A stretch of DNA of 64,000 nt from Aliishimia ponticola (GCF_004803475.1 NZ_SRKY01000002.1:923618-987617); one strand, 5' to 3'; shown: positions 9,101 through 19,407, counted from the first letter of the stretch. Notes: a model not told the origin generated them from the sequence alone. Program-made: numbers and translations.

Positions 9101-11329
9101 ATGCCTGATCTGCTGATTGAACTGTTTTCCGAAGAAATCCCGGCGCGGATGCAGAGCCGCGCGGCGCAGGACTTGAAGAAGCTGGTCACCGACGGCCTTG
9201 TCGAGGCTGGCCTGACCTATGAATCCGCGGGCGCGTTTTCCACGCCGCGCCGCTTGACGCTGTCGGTCGAGGGGATGCTGGGGCAAAGCCCGACCACGCG
9301 CGAAGAACGCAAAGGCCCTCGCGCCGATGCGCCGGAAAAGGCGATCGAAGGCTTCCTGCGCGGTGCCGGTCTGACCCGCGATCAGGTCGAAGAACGCGAA
9401 ACACCCAAGGGCAATGTGCTTTTTGCCGTGATCGAAAAGCCCGGACGCCCGGCGGCCGATATCGTGGCCGAGGTGCTGGAGCACGCGATCCGCACCTTCC
9501 CGTGGCCGAAATCCATGCGCTGGGCGGATAAAACGCTGCGCTGGGTGCGCCCGCTGCATTCGATCCTGTGCATTCTTTCGGATGAGGAGGGCGCGCGCGT
9601 CGTCCCGATGGAGGTCGAAGGCATCGCTTCGGGTGACACGACCGAAGGTCACCGTTTCATGGCGCCCGGCGCATTTTCCGTCACCGGTTTCGACGATTAT
9701 GCCACCAAGCTGAAGCGCGCCTATGTCATCCTTGACCCGCAAGAGCGTGCGGACACGATCTGGCACGACGCGACCAACCTTGCCTTCGCGCAGGGGCTGG
9801 AAGTCGTCGAAGACCGTGGCCTGCTGGCAGAGGTCGCCGGGCTGGTCGAATGGCCGGTGGCGTTGATGGGTGAAATCGGGGCCGATTTCCTCGAATTGCC
9901 GCCCGAAGTGCTGCAAACTTCGATGAAAGAGCACCAGAAGTTCTTCTCAGTCAAAAACAAGGACGGGCGCATCGTGCGCTTTGTCACCGTGGCCAACCGC
10001 GAAACCGCCGATAATGGCGCGACGATCCTTGCGGGCAACCAGAAGGTGCTGTCGGCCCGTCTGGCCGATGCGAAATTCTTCTGGGAGAACGATTTGCGGG
10101 TCGCCAAGTCCGATATGTCGGTCTGGACCAAGTCGCTGGAAAACGTGACGTTCCACAACAAGCTGGGAAGTCAGGCCGAACGGATCGACCGGATCGCGGC
10201 GCTTGCGCGCGATCTGGCGCCCGTGGTTGGCGCCGATGCCGATCAGGCGGAAGAGGCCGCGCGTCTGGCCAAGGCGGACCTGTCTTCCGAAATGGTCTAT
10301 GAATTCCCGGAACTTCAGGGGCTTATGGGGCGCTATTATATCGAGGCGTCGGGCAAGGATGCGGCTATCGCGGCTGCGGCGGAAGAACATTATTCGCCGC
10401 TGGGCCCGTCCGACGATGTGCCAAACGCGCCGGTTTCTATCGCGGTCGCGCTGGCCGACAAGATCGACACGCTGACCGGCTTCTGGGCCATCGATGAAAA
10501 ACCCACCGGTTCCAAAGACCCCTACGCGCTGCGCCGTGCGGCGCTGGGCGTGATCCGGTTGGTTCTGGAAAACGGTCTGTCGCTCCAGCTTGATCAATTC
10601 AACGATACGCAATTCGTGCGCCACAAGCTCAACCTGAACCACGGGGCGCTGGATGAGGCGCAGTTGAACAAACTGCGTGATCTGCTTGAGGAAATCGCAG
10701 ATCACGGCGTCTTTGGCGCGGCGTGGCGGACCTTCCGCGAAAAGTTCAAACAGGACGGCGTTGGTGCGTTGGAGCCGGTCATGGGGGCGGTGCCGGATAC
10801 ATCGGACGACCTTCTGTCCTTCATGCACGACCGGCTGAAAGTGTATCTGCGCGATCAGGGCATCCGCCATGATGTGATCGACGCTTGCCTTGCCATGCCC
10901 GGCAATGACGATCTGGCGCTTCTGGTGAACCGGGCCAAGGCTTTGTCCGAGACCCTGAAAACCGAGGATGGCGAAAACCTGATCCAAGGCTTCCGGCGCG
11001 CCAATAACATTCTGACGCAGGCGGAAGAGAAGGACGGGGTCGAATACTCCTTCGGTGCCGATCCCAAATTCGCCGAGACGGACGAAGAACGCGCGCTGTT
11101 CGCCGCGCTCGACACGGCGGAGGCCGCGATTGCCCCGGCGATCGAGGCGCAGGATTTCCCGGTGGCGATGGGGGCCATGGCGGATTTGCGCGGCCCGATC
11201 GATGCGTTTTTCGAAGCCGTCATGATCAATGCAGACAACCAGACCGTGCGGCGCAATCGCCTGAACCTGCTGTCGCGCATTCGGCAGGTCTGTCTGGGCG
11301 TGGCCGATTTGACGCGGATCGAAGGTTGA
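9101..11329 (+). CDS. glyS: Glycyl-tRNA synthetase beta subunit
   Basis: Partner of GlyQ in the alpha2beta2 glycyl-tRNA synthetase; it carries the tRNA-recognition and anticodon-binding domains. At 742 residues it is slightly longer than the enterobacterial form, as usual in alphaproteobacteria. Diagnostic blocks are LLIELFSEEIPARMQSRA at the N-terminus, FPWPKSMRWADK, PPEVLQTSMKEHQKFFSVK, and the HD-like region EEHYSPLGPSD. Start ATG abuts the previous stop and has a strong AAGGA site. Confidence 0.97.
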   Translation: MPDLLIELFSEEIPARMQSRAAQDLKKLVTDGLVEAGLTYESAGAFSTPRRLTLSVEGMLGQSPTTREERKGPRADAPEKAIEGFLRGAGLTRDQVEERETPKGNVLFAVIEKPGRPAADIVAEVLEHAIRTFPWPKSMRWADKTLRWVRPLHSILCILSDEEGARVVPMEVEGIASGDTTEGHRFMAPGAFSVTGFDDYATKLKRAYVILDPQERADTIWHDATNLAFAQGLEVVEDRGLLAEVAGLVEWPVALMGEIGADFLELPPEVLQTSMKEHQKFFSVKNKDGRIVRFVTVANRETADNGATILAGNQKVLSARLADAKFFWENDLRVAKSDMSVWTKSLENVTFHNKLGSQAERIDRIAALARDLAPVVGADADQAEEAARLAKADLSSEMVYEFPELQGLMGRYYIEASGKDAAIAAAAEEHYSPLGPSDDVPNAPVSIAVALADKIDTLTGFWAIDEKPTGSKDPYALRRAALGVIRLVLENGLSLQLDQFNDTQFVRHKLNLNHGALDEAQLNKLRDLLEEIADHGVFGAAWRTFREKFKQDGVGALEPVMGAVPDTSDDLLSFMHDRLKVYLRDQGIRHDVIDACLAMPGNDDLALLVNRAKALSETLKTEDGENLIQGFRRANNILTQAEEKDGVEYSFGADPKFAETDEERALFAALDTAEAAIAPAIEAQDFPVAMGAMADLRGPIDAFFEAVMINADNQTVRRNRLNLLSRIRQVCLGVADLTRIEG

Positions 11330-11415
11330 TCTGCGTTCATGTAACGCTTGCGTGACAGGCATTTCTGCCTATCCTGCGGGCGAATTGGCTTTGCCGCAGT
11401 GCAGAAAGAGTGTGG

Positions 11416-13968
11416 ATGAACACCGATCCCAACGTGACCCTTGTGACGCCTGACGCACCGATTGCGGCGGCGACTCATGGGGGGCGCGCGAAATGCCTGC
11501 AACGTCTGACACGTCTTAACCTGCCGGTGCCGCCCACTGTGGCGCTGTCCTTTCCGGCAGTTAAGGAAATCGCGCAGGGCGTTTTGCCGGATGTGGATCG
11601 GATCGTGTCGGCCTTTCCTTCGGGCGGGCTGCTTTGTGTGCGGCCAAGTTCGGAAGACCCTGACTGGGGCGGGCCGGGCGCGATCCTCAATATCGGGATG
11701 AACGACGCCTGTTTCGAGGAATTGCGCAGCGAGCTTGGGGCCGACGCGGCGGCGCGGATCTATGCGCGGTTTGTGCAATCCTACGCTGTCCATGTGGCGC
11801 GGCTGGACCCGGATGTGTTCGAACATGTGACCTGCGCTTCGCCGCAAGAGGCGTTGCAGGAATGCCTGACCGCCTATGAGGACGAGGCGGAGGAAGCCTT
11901 TCCGCAAGATCCCGCGCGGCAGTTGTCGGATGTGCTCAAATCCATGGCGCGCGCATGGGAGGGGACGACAGCTCGCCTGCTCCGTCAAGCGCGCGGTGCG
12001 CCGCCGGATGCGGGGCTTGGGCTGGTGGTGCAGCGCATGGTCTTTGGCATCGGCAAGGGCGAATCCGGCTCCGGCGTGTTGCAACTGGTGGACACCGCCA
12101 CCGGCGCGCCGCAGGTGACAGGGCGGTATCTGAGCCAAAGCCAAGGGCGCGAGGCGTTGAAGCCTGAATCCGAGGCGCTGTTTCTGACCCATGATCCGCG
12201 CGGCCCCTCCTTGCAGGATATTGCGCCCAAAGCCTTTGGCGCCTTGGTGGAATATGCCGAACTGATGCGCCGCAAGCTGCGCGAAGAGATGCAGGTCGAA
12301 TTCGCGCTGGATGATGGCGAGGTGCATATCCTTGACGGGGTGCGCGTGGCACGCTCGGCACGGGCAAGCGTGCGTATCGCCGTTGATCTGGCCGCGGATG
12401 GGATCATTCCGCGCGAAGAGGCGTTGATGCGCATTCCGCCGCGCACGCTGAACGAACTTCTGCACCGGCAGGTCGATCCTGAAGCGCCGCGTGACCTGAT
12501 CGGCACCGGCATCGCCGCCAGCCCCGGCGCGGCAACGGGCAAGATCGTGTTTTCCTCGACCGAGGCGCAGGCCAGCGCCGCGCGCGGCGAGCCTTGTATC
12601 CTCGTCCGGCGCGAGACAAACCCGGAAGACATCCGGGGGATGCATGTCTCTGCGGCGGTGCTGACCGAAAAGGGCGGGATCACCAGCCACGCGGCGGTGA
12701 TCGGGCGCGGCATGGGGCTTCCTTGCGTTGTCGGGGCCAATGACATGCGCTTTCAGGTCCGGCAAAAGACGCTGACCGCGCCGGATGGACGTGTGTTCAC
12801 CCAAGGCGACGAGATCACCATCGACGGCTCTACCGGGCAGGTGCTGGCCGGGGCGCCGCCGCTGCTGGAAGCGGCACAGGACGATGCGTTTCAGGCGATC
12901 ATGGATTGGGCGAAAGAGGCCAGCGATCTGGGCATTCGCGCCAATGCCGACACGCCCGTCGATGCGCAGACCGCGCGCAATTTCGACGCCGAAGGCATCG
13001 GCTTGTGCCGGACCGAACATATGTTCTTCGAGGCTGACCGCCTGACGGTCATGCGCGAGATGATCTTTACCGCAGATCCCGAGGATCGGCGCGAGGTGCT
13101 GGAGCGTCTGCTTCCCATGCAGCGCGCTGATTTCACAGAGCTTTTCCGCATCATGGAAGGCAAGCCCGTCACGATCCGGCTGTTCGACCCGCCGCTGCAT
13201 GAATTCCTGCCGTCCGACCGTAGCGGCCAGCGTGAACTGGCCGAGGCGCTGGATTTGCCGCTGTCGGATGTGACGCGGCGGGTGGATGCGTTGCGCGAAT
13301 ATAACCCGATGCTGGGGATGCGCGGCGTGCGGCTTGGGGTGACGGTGCCCGAAATCTACGAGATGCAGGCGCGCGCGATCTTTGAGGCAACATTGGCCGC
13401 TAGCGCCGAGGGCGATCCGGTGGTGCCTGAGATCATGATCCCGCTGGTATCGGCCAAGCGCGAAGTGGAACTGGTCAAGACGCGCGTCGACGCCGTGGCC
13501 GCCGCTGTGCGCAATGAGCAAGAGCGCGACTTCACCTATCGTCTGGGCGTCATGGTCGAAACCCCGCGCGCGGCTTTGCGCGCCGGTGAAATCGCGCAGC
13601 ATTGTGCCTTCCTCAGCTTCGGCACCAATGACCTGACGCAGATGACCTATGGTCTGTCCCGCGACGATGCGGGGCGGTTCATGTCGGTCTATGTGCAGCA
13701 GGGCGTCTATGCCGAAGACCCGTTCCACACGCTCGATATCGAAGGGGTGGGGGAGCTTTTGAAGCTCGGCGCAGAGCGCGGGCGCGCGGCGCAGCCCGGC
13801 CTGACGCTGTCCATTTGTGGCGAACACGGGGGCAATCCCGAATCGATTGCCTTCTGCCGAGAGGCCGGATTCGACTATGTGTCCTGTTCTCCCTTCCGCG
13901 TTCCGGTTGCGCGACTGGCCGCTGCGCAACTTGCGATTGCGGACAAGATCAACCAACGGGCGGCCTGA
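11416..13968 (+). CDS. PEP-utilising enzyme, pyruvate phosphate dikinase-like
   Basis: An 850-residue protein with the three-part layout of pyruvate, phosphate dikinase. The N-terminus is a diverged ATP-binding region, the centre is the swivelling phosphohistidine domain (GGITSHAAVIGRG, H425), and the C-terminus is the PEP/pyruvate TIM barrel with the catalytic cysteine in SICGEHGGNPES (C801). The N-terminal part is shorter and less conserved than in canonical PpdK of about 880-890 residues. This could mean a changed nucleotide site. ATG at 11416 has AAGAG five bases upstream; a GTG at 11410 is the alternative. It follows glyS by 86 bp and may share its promoter. Interconversion of PEP and pyruvate is the default inference. 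Confidence 0.8.
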   Translation: MNTDPNVTLVTPDAPIAAATHGGRAKCLQRLTRLNLPVPPTVALSFPAVKEIAQGVLPDVDRIVSAFPSGGLLCVRPSSEDPDWGGPGAILNIGMNDACFEELRSELGADAAARIYARFVQSYAVHVARLDPDVFEHVTCASPQEALQECLTAYEDEAEEAFPQDPARQLSDVLKSMARAWEGTTARLLRQARGAPPDAGLGLVVQRMVFGIGKGESGSGVLQLVDTATGAPQVTGRYLSQSQGREALKPESEALFLTHDPRGPSLQDIAPKAFGALVEYAELMRRKLREEMQVEFALDDGEVHILDGVRVARSARASVRIAVDLAADGIIPREEALMRIPPRTLNELLHRQVDPEAPRDLIGTGIAASPGAATGKIVFSSTEAQASAARGEPCILVRRETNPEDIRGMHVSAAVLTEKGGITSHAAVIGRGMGLPCVVGANDMRFQVRQKTLTAPDGRVFTQGDEITIDGSTGQVLAGAPPLLEAAQDDAFQAIMDWAKEASDLGIRANADTPVDAQTARNFDAEGIGLCRTEHMFFEADRLTVMREMIFTADPEDRREVLERLLPMQRADFTELFRIMEGKPVTIRLFDPPLHEFLPSDRSGQRELAEALDLPLSDVTRRVDALREYNPMLGMRGVRLGVTVPEIYEMQARAIFEATLAASAEGDPVVPEIMIPLVSAKREVELVKTRVDAVAAAVRNEQERDFTYRLGVMVETPRAALRAGEIAQHCAFLSFGTNDLTQMTYGLSRDDAGRFMSVYVQQGVYAEDPFHTLDIEGVGELLKLGAERGRAAQPGLTLSICGEHGGNPESIAFCREAGFDYVSCSPFRVPVARLAAAQLAIADKINQRAA

Positions 13969-14118
13969 CGGCTACAATATGTCGTGGTCTTGGGGATCGT
14001 TTCCCCAGCGCAGATACTGGCGGAAAATCACCCGTCCCGCGTGAAATGTGACGCTGGTCTGGACGATTGTGGCAATTCGGGCTACTTGCTGCCCGATTTT
14101 GTGGAGACTGCCTTCATC

Positions 14119-14751
14119 ATGCGCTGCCTGATTTCAGCCCTCGTGGCATCAATATGCTTGTGTATCTCATCCTTCGCGTTGGCTTCCGATGCAACCGTCG
14201 AGGAGCTTCGCCGCATTGAGTCCCGTGGGCTGGCAAGCCTGAAACCGGCCCTGATCGAAGAATTGCTCAGCGCGCCCGCGCCGCGTCATGCCGGGGTGCA
14301 GTTCAGCCGCTCGTGGCTGGATGCGCAGCCTGCCGCGAAGGGCGGGTCGGAATGGCAGTGCCTATCCGAAGCGCTTTATTTCGAGGCGCGAGGCGAGACG
14401 ATCAAGGGCCAGTTCGCGGTGGCGGAAGTGATCCTGAACCGGGTGAAAAGCGCACGCTTCCCCGGGTCTGTCTGCGGGGTGATCAACCAAGGCACCGGCA
14501 AGCGGTATCAGTGCCAGTTCACCTATACCTGCGACGGCAAGAAGGAAGTGATCCACGAACCGAAAGCCTATAAGCGCGTCGGCAAGGTGGCGCGGGCGAT
14601 GCTGGACGGCAAGGTGGCCCCTCTGACCAGCGGCGCGACCCACTATCACACGACGGCGGTGAACCCGCGTTGGTCCAAGACCTACACACGCACGACCAAG
14701 ATCGGCGTGCATATCTTCTACCGCCATACCTATCGCACCGCGTCCAACTGA
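14119..14751 (+). CDS. Secreted SleB-type cell wall hydrolase
   Basis: A 210-residue exported protein of the Hydrolase_2 (SleB C-terminal) family, which cleaves peptidoglycan glycan strands. The signal peptide spans residues 1-23 (cleavage after FALA). The catalytic region begins with SEALYFEARGE, whose glutamates are the family's active-site signature, followed by AEVILNRVKS and the conserved Cys-containing QCQFTYTCDG. The open frame extends 45 codons upstream, but only the ATG at 14119 places a signal peptide at the N-terminus. Outside spore formers these enzymes are thought to remodel the wall in growth or division. Confidence 0.88.
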   Translation: MRCLISALVASICLCISSFALASDATVEELRRIESRGLASLKPALIEELLSAPAPRHAGVQFSRSWLDAQPAAKGGSEWQCLSEALYFEARGETIKGQFAVAEVILNRVKSARFPGSVCGVINQGTGKRYQCQFTYTCDGKKEVIHEPKAYKRVGKVARAMLDGKVAPLTSGATHYHTTAVNPRWSKTYTRTTKIGVHIFYRHTYRTASN

Positions 14752-14854
14752 CGCCGGCGAAAGGCGGGTTCAGCCCGCAAGGTGTCGCCGCCGGAATTTG
14801 CGTTCCTGCCCGCGCAGGATATAGAGCGCCAAAGCGGTGATGGAGGTCCCCCTC

Positions 14855-15793
14855 ATGAGTTCAGAAATCCGGTTGGCCTTTGCCCATCCCAGCGAACGGG
14901 CCGAGGCGACGGCGACATCTGCCCCTCTCGACCGGATTTCGGTCCGCGATCATGTGGTCGAGGTCGAGATCGGCGCCTTTCAGGCCGAACGCGGTGTGAC
15001 GCAGCGGGTCTGTTTCAACATCGTCGTGGAAGTGCGCCCGCTATCGGGGCCGATTGACGACGATGTGGACCGCATCCTCAGCTATGACAAGGTGACGGAG
15101 GCAATTGCGGCGGCGCTGGCGGAAGAACGGCTCAACCTGCTGGAGACGTTGGCCGAACGTGTGGCCGAGCGGATTCTGAACGAGCCGCAAGCCATGCGCG
15201 TCTTCGTGCGGATCGAAAAGCTGGATCGCGGGCCGGGGGCGCTGGGGGTGGAAATCGTGCGCTCCAGCGGCTCTGGCGCGCAGGTGGCCGATGATGACGC
15301 GCCCCATCCCGAGATCGTGTATCTTTCCAATGCGGCGCTTGCCTCACCCCATCTGGAAGCGTGGATCGACCAGCTTCAGGCGCTTGGCAAGCCGCTGATC
15401 TTTTGCGTTGGCGCGGCGGATCTTGATTTGCCGCAGGCCGATCACCCGCTGGCGCAGCGCCGTATCGACCTGCTTGCGATTGAACAGAACGCTTGGGTGC
15501 TGGCCGCGCGGGATGCGCGCTGCAAAGTGGTCGAGACGCGCACGGAACTCGATTGGGCAATGCGCAATGGGCAGATTTGCGTCTGGGCCCCGTCCAAGAT
15601 CGTGCTGGATGCGGTCGACAGCCCCGGCACGGCCGCCGATGACGCGGTGGCGCTGGCGGCGTGGTTCGCCGCGACATTTGCCGCAGAAGAGATGTTGCTT
15701 CTGGGTGAGGGGCGGCTTGACGCCGTGGCCGGGGATACGGCGTGCCCCGTGCGTCCGCTTTCAGCCCAATCGCGCGCGCTGGACCTGACATGA
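14855..15793 (+). CDS. folB: Dihydroneopterin aldolase fused to an amino-acid-kinase-like C-terminal domain
   Basis: Residues about 30-140 are a complete FolB domain (DRISVRDHVVEVEIGAFQAE through VFVRIEKLDRGPGALGVEI), which converts dihydroneopterin to 6-hydroxymethyl-dihydropterin. A second region of about 160 residues follows, roughly 155-312. Its order of elements (ALGKPLIFCVG, then SPGTAADDAVALAAW, then EEMLLLGEG) recalls the amino-acid-kinase fold, without an obvious phosphate-binding loop. Stand-alone FolB is about 120 residues, so this is a fusion. Start ATG has GGAGG seven bases upstream. The stop overlaps the folP start (ATGA), indicating coupling. Confidence 0.85.
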   Translation: MSSEIRLAFAHPSERAEATATSAPLDRISVRDHVVEVEIGAFQAERGVTQRVCFNIVVEVRPLSGPIDDDVDRILSYDKVTEAIAAALAEERLNLLETLAERVAERILNEPQAMRVFVRIEKLDRGPGALGVEIVRSSGSGAQVADDDAPHPEIVYLSNAALASPHLEAWIDQLQALGKPLIFCVGAADLDLPQADHPLAQRRIDLLAIEQNAWVLAARDARCKVVETRTELDWAMRNGQICVWAPSKIVLDAVDSPGTAADDAVALAAWFAATFAAEEMLLLGEGRLDAVAGDTACPVRPLSAQSRALDLT

Positions 15794-16806
15794 CCAATTA
15801 TTTCCGGCCCCTGGTGCAGATGGACCGGACCCGCCCGGCAGAGGCGTTGCCCCTGGCCGGTGGGATCGGATGGTTCACACAGGTGGAGCATTTGCGCCGT
15901 GGCCGCGCGCCAGACGTCCTGCCAGTCACTGCCTTGCCCGCAGAATGGCGGGAGGCGCTGACTGCGCCGCGCGCCGATATCGCTGGTATGGATATGGCGC
16001 GGCCCCAAATCATGGGAATTCTCAATGTCACGCCGGACAGTTTCTCGGACGGGGGGCGCTTTGACGCAGCCGCGCAGGCGGTGGCCGCCGGTGTCGCTTT
16101 GGCGCAAGCGGGCGCGGATATCCTTGATGTGGGTGGCGAAAGCACACGGCCCGGCGCCAAGACGGTTCCGGCGGAGGATGAAATTCAGCGCACGGCCCCG
16201 GTGATCGCGGGGCTGCGCGCCGCTGGTGTGACGCTGCCGATCTCCATCGATACACGCAAGGCGGCGGTGGCCGGTGCGGCGCTGGATGCGGGGGCGAGCC
16301 TGGTCAATGACGTGGCCGGGTTCACATATGATCCGGCACTTGCGCCACTATGTGCTGCGCGCGCCGTTCCGGTCTGCGCCATGCATGCGCTGGGCGATCC
16401 GGAGATGATGCAGAACGATCCGCGCTATGATGACGTGCTGCTGGATGTCTATGACTACCTTGCCGATCGGATCGAGGCGTTGGTCGCGCAGGGGATCGCG
16501 CGGCACAGTATCATCGCGGACCCCGGCATCGGCTTTGGCAAGACTGCGGCGCATAATCTTGCACTGCTGAACCGGCTTTCGGTGTTCCAAGGGCTGGGTG
16601 TGCCGATCCTGTTGGGCGCATCGCGTAAGCGCTTTATCGGCACTATCGGGAATGCGCCCGAACCCGCTGACCGCGCCCCCGGATCAATCGCCGTCGCGCT
16701 TGCGGGCATTGCGCAGGGCGTGCAAATAGTGCGGGTACACGATGTCGCCGAAACCCGGCAGGCAGTGGCATTGTGGCAGGCGGTAACCGTAGGAAAGACG
16801 GATTGA
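15790..16806 (+). CDS. folP: Dihydropteroate synthase
   Basis: Condenses 6-hydroxymethyl-dihydropterin diphosphate with p-aminobenzoate; it is the sulfonamide target. A non-catalytic N-terminal extension of about 70 residues precedes the TIM barrel, which opens with [18 protein letters not shown]. Pterin-site blocks [21 protein letters not shown] and [10 protein letters not shown] are all present, as is the C-terminal [11 protein letters not shown]. It starts inside the folB stop and ends inside the glmM start (TGATG), so folB-folP-glmM form one translationally coupled unit. Confidence 0.96.
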   Translation: MTNYFRPLVQMDRTRPAEALPLAGGIGWFTQVEHLRRGRAPDVLPVTALPAEWREALTAPRADIAGMDMARPQIMGILNVTPDSFSDGGRFDAAAQAVAAGVALAQAGADILDVGGESTRPGAKTVPAEDEIQRTAPVIAGLRAAGVTLPISIDTRKAAVAGAALDAGASLVNDVAGFTYDPALAPLCAARAVPVCAMHALGDPEMMQNDPRYDDVLLDVYDYLADRIEALVAQGIARHSIIADPGIGFGKTAAHNLALLNRLSVFQGLGVPILLGASRKRFIGTIGNAPEPADRAPGSIAVALAGIAQGVQIVRVHDVAETRQAVALWQAVTVGKTD

Positions 16807-18143
16807 TGGGTGAGCTTTTCGGAACAGACGGCGTTCGCGGGACCGCCAATACCGGCTTCATGACAGCCAGCAACGCGCTGAACCTTGGTGCGGCGGTGGG
16901 GCGCTATTTCGCGCGCGATGGCGGTGTGCACCGCGTGGTCATCGGCAAGGACACGCGCCTGTCGGGCTATATGTTCGAAAACGCGCTTACGGCGGGCCTG
17001 ACATCTACCGGGATGAATGTGCTGTTGCTGGGGCCGGTGCCGACGCCCGCCGTGGGGCTGTTGACCCGGTCAATGCGCGCCGATCTTGGGGTGATGATCT
17101 CTGCCTCGCATAACCCGGCGATTGATAACGGGATCAAGTTTTTTGGCCCGGACGGGTTCAAGCTGTCCGACGCGGTCGAAGCCGAGATCGAAGAGCTGGT
17201 GACGCAGGGGGTGGACCCGGTCCCCGCCGCAGAGATCGGACGCGCCAAGCGGATCGACGATGGCCGCTTCCGCTATGTGGAGCGGGTCAAAAGCACCTTC
17301 CCCCGGCAGATGCGTCTGGACGGGATCAAGGTGGTCGTGGATTGCGCGCATGGGGCGGCCTATAACGTTGCGCCCACGGCGCTTTGGGAACTTGGCGCGG
17401 ATGTGATTGAAATCGGCGTCAGCCCGAACGGCCACAATATCAACCTCAATTGCGGATCGACATCGCCGCGCACGGCCGCGCAGGCGGTGCTGGCGCATGA
17501 GGCGGATGTGGGGATTTGTCTGGATGGCGACGCGGATCGGCTGATCCTGATCGACGAAAAGGGCCAGATTGGTGATGGCGATCAGTTCATGGCGCTGATG
17601 GCTACGCGCTGGAAGGCCGAGGATCGTCTGAAAGGCGACGCGCTTGTGGCCACGGTCATGTCCAATCTGGGGCTGGAGCGGTATCTTGAAGGCCATGGCG
17701 TCCGGTTGGAACGTACATCGGTCGGGGACCGCTATGTGGTCGAACGGATGCGCGAGGGTGGGTTCAACCTTGGCGGCGAACAATCGGGTCATATCGTGAT
17801 GACCGATTACGCGACCACCGGGGATGGCCTGATGGCGGGCCTGCAATTTCTGGCAGAGATGGTGCGCAGCGGCAAACAGGCCTCCAAGCTTCTGCGCTCG
17901 TTCGAGCCGGTGCCGCAACTGCTGAAGAACGTGCGCTATGCGGCCGGGGCATCCCCGCTTGAGGCGCAATCGGTACAGGATGCGATCAAGGCGGGCGAGG
18001 CCGAGATGGGCCAGAAGGGCCGGGTGCTGATCCGCAAGTCCGGCACAGAGCCGCTGATCCGCGTCATGGCCGAATGCGAGGACGAAGCGATGCTGGAACG
18101 GGTCGTTGACGGGATCGTGGCCGAGGTCGCAAGCGCATCCTAA
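16806..18143 (+). CDS. glmM: Phosphoglucosamine mutase
   Basis: Interconverts glucosamine-6-phosphate and glucosamine-1-phosphate for UDP-GlcNAc, feeding peptidoglycan and LPS synthesis. At 445 residues it has normal length. Signatures are [11 protein letters not shown] at the N-terminus, the phosphoserine loop [12 protein letters not shown] (S101), the metal loop CLDGDADR, and the C-terminal phosphate-binding loop [12 protein letters not shown]. The ATG overlaps the folP stop. It is convergent with the next gene, only 6 bp away, with no visible hairpin between them. Confidence 0.97.
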   Translation: MGELFGTDGVRGTANTGFMTASNALNLGAAVGRYFARDGGVHRVVIGKDTRLSGYMFENALTAGLTSTGMNVLLLGPVPTPAVGLLTRSMRADLGVMISASHNPAIDNGIKFFGPDGFKLSDAVEAEIEELVTQGVDPVPAAEIGRAKRIDDGRFRYVERVKSTFPRQMRLDGIKVVVDCAHGAAYNVAPTALWELGADVIEIGVSPNGHNINLNCGSTSPRTAAQAVLAHEADVGICLDGDADRLILIDEKGQIGDGDQFMALMATRWKAEDRLKGDALVATVMSNLGLERYLEGHGVRLERTSVGDRYVVERMREGGFNLGGEQSGHIVMTDYATTGDGLMAGLQFLAEMVRSGKQASKLLRSFEPVPQLLKNVRYAAGASPLEAQSVQDAIKAGEAEMGQKGRVLIRKSGTEPLIRVMAECEDEAMLERVVDGIVAEVASAS

Positions 18144-18149
18144 GCCCGT

Positions 18150-19070
18150 TCAGGCCCGCGCCCGAAACATACGGGAAAGCGCGCCATATTGGCTAAGCCC
18201 CGACCCGGCAAGGATCAGTGCCAGCGCGATGACAAGGGTGCCGGGCAGCGGCTCGTTCAGCAGCACTGCGCCCAGAACCAGCGACCAGACCGGGACTTGG
18301 AAATTTGTCAGCGACATAAAGACCGGTCCGGCGGACCGGATCACCAGAACCCGCAGCAGGCTGGCGGCGGCGGTTGGGATGAGCCCCAGAAAGGCGAGGA
18401 TCATCAATCCCTTGGCCGTGGGCAGGGGCGGCGCTCCTTCGCGCAGCAGCGCCAAGGGGATGACCATGCAGGCCGCGATGATCAGCAAGATCGTTGCCAG
18501 CCCGATTGGATCGATTGATGGCAGACGGCGCATCAGCACGGAGGAGATACCATAGCAGCAGGCGGCGCTGATGCAGGCCAGTCGTCCCGCCCATTCCAGC
18601 GCCGCGCCTATCGTGTCGAAGGCCTGACTGCCCAGCAACAGGCAGACCCCCGCGAACCCGATGAGAAAGCCAAGGCTGCGCCGCAGGGTCATCGCTTCTC
18701 CGGGGACGAAGAAATGCGCGAGGGGCAGGACAATCAGCCCGACCGAAGCCATCGATACGCCCGCCAAGCCAGAGGTCACGAATTGCTGCCCCCATGCCAG
18801 AAGCGTGAAGGGGATCGCGGTGGAAAACGCGCCGATCGACAGCACCGCGACAATGGCACTGGGCGGGGGCGGGCTGGCAAAGAGGCGGCCGCCCACCATG
18901 CCTTGCCAGACCGCGCTCATGACCAGCGCGGCAAAGGTGATGCGGCCGGCGGCAAGCCAGAAGGGGGGAAACTCCTCCAGCGCCAGTTCGGTCACAAGGA
19001 ATGTTCCGCCCCATGTCAGGCCCAGAATCCCGACCATGGCCCAGCTTTTCCACGTGATGTCAGGTGTCAT
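18150..19070 (-). CDS. EamA/DMT-family inner-membrane transporter
   Basis: A 306-residue protein with about ten predicted transmembrane helices arranged as two EamA repeats, the drug/metabolite transporter layout. N-terminal WGGTFLVTELALEEFPP and a second-repeat entry at FMSLTNFQVPVWSLVLG are characteristic. Substrate is unknown. Its start overlaps the end of the upstream ABM-type gene by 11 bp, so the two are probably one transcript. Confidence 0.85.
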   Translation of the reverse strand: MTPDITWKSWAMVGILGLTWGGTFLVTELALEEFPPFWLAAGRITFAALVMSAVWQGMVGGRLFASPPPPSAIVAVLSIGAFSTAIPFTLLAWGQQFVTSGLAGVSMASVGLIVLPLAHFFVPGEAMTLRRSLGFLIGFAGVCLLLGSQAFDTIGAALEWAGRLACISAACCYGISSVLMRRLPSIDPIGLATILLIIAACMVIPLALLREGAPPLPTAKGLMILAFLGLIPTAAASLLRVLVIRSAGPVFMSLTNFQVPVWSLVLGAVLLNEPLPGTLVIALALILAGSGLSQYGALSRMFRARA

Positions 19071-19407
19071 GCAGGGCCTTGCTGTCCGCCGGTGCTTGGC
19101 TGCGATCGGTCATGCCATAATCGCGCAGAACGCCCGCCACGCGCAGGCGATAATCTGCAAAATGAATATCGCGCCCGGCGGTCTGGGCGTCCCGATGTTT
19201 GGGCACGGCGCGCCATGCTTCCAGCGCCTCTTCGCTTTCCCAGAAAGAGAGCGACAGCAGCTTGCCCGGCTCTGTCAGGCTTTCGAACCGCTCGACAGAG
19301 ATGAAGCCGGGCGCTTGCGACAGCACCGCGCGCAAGCCAGCGGCGCGTTCCAGATAGGGGTCGCGATGGCCGTCCTTTGGCCATACCTCGAAAATCACTG
19401 CGATCAT
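19060..19407 (-). CDS. Antibiotic-biosynthesis-monooxygenase (ABM) fold protein
   Basis: A 115-residue protein beginning MIAVIFEVWPKDGHRD, with a ferredoxin-like ABM core (VLSQAPGFISVERFESL, then LLSLSFWESEEALEAWR). Members are small dimeric cofactor-poor oxygenases or haem-associated proteins; the specific reaction is unknown. The start at 19407 follows a strong GAGGGAGG site, so the extra 31 codons of open frame upstream are unlikely to be translated. It overlaps the DMT transporter downstream. Confidence 0.8.
   Translation of the reverse strand: MIAVIFEVWPKDGHRDPYLERAAGLRAVLSQAPGFISVERFESLTEPGKLLSLSFWESEEALEAWRAVPKHRDAQTAGRDIHFADYRLRVAGVLRDYGMTDRSQAPADSKALHDT

Noticed and set aside
10855..13956. 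A 1033-codon open frame on the minus strand
   Set aside because: It lies wholly antisense to glyS and the PEP-utilising gene, both of which carry intact catalytic motifs. Long antisense frames are common in high-GC genes, and its translation is His/Arg/Gln-rich with no family resemblance.
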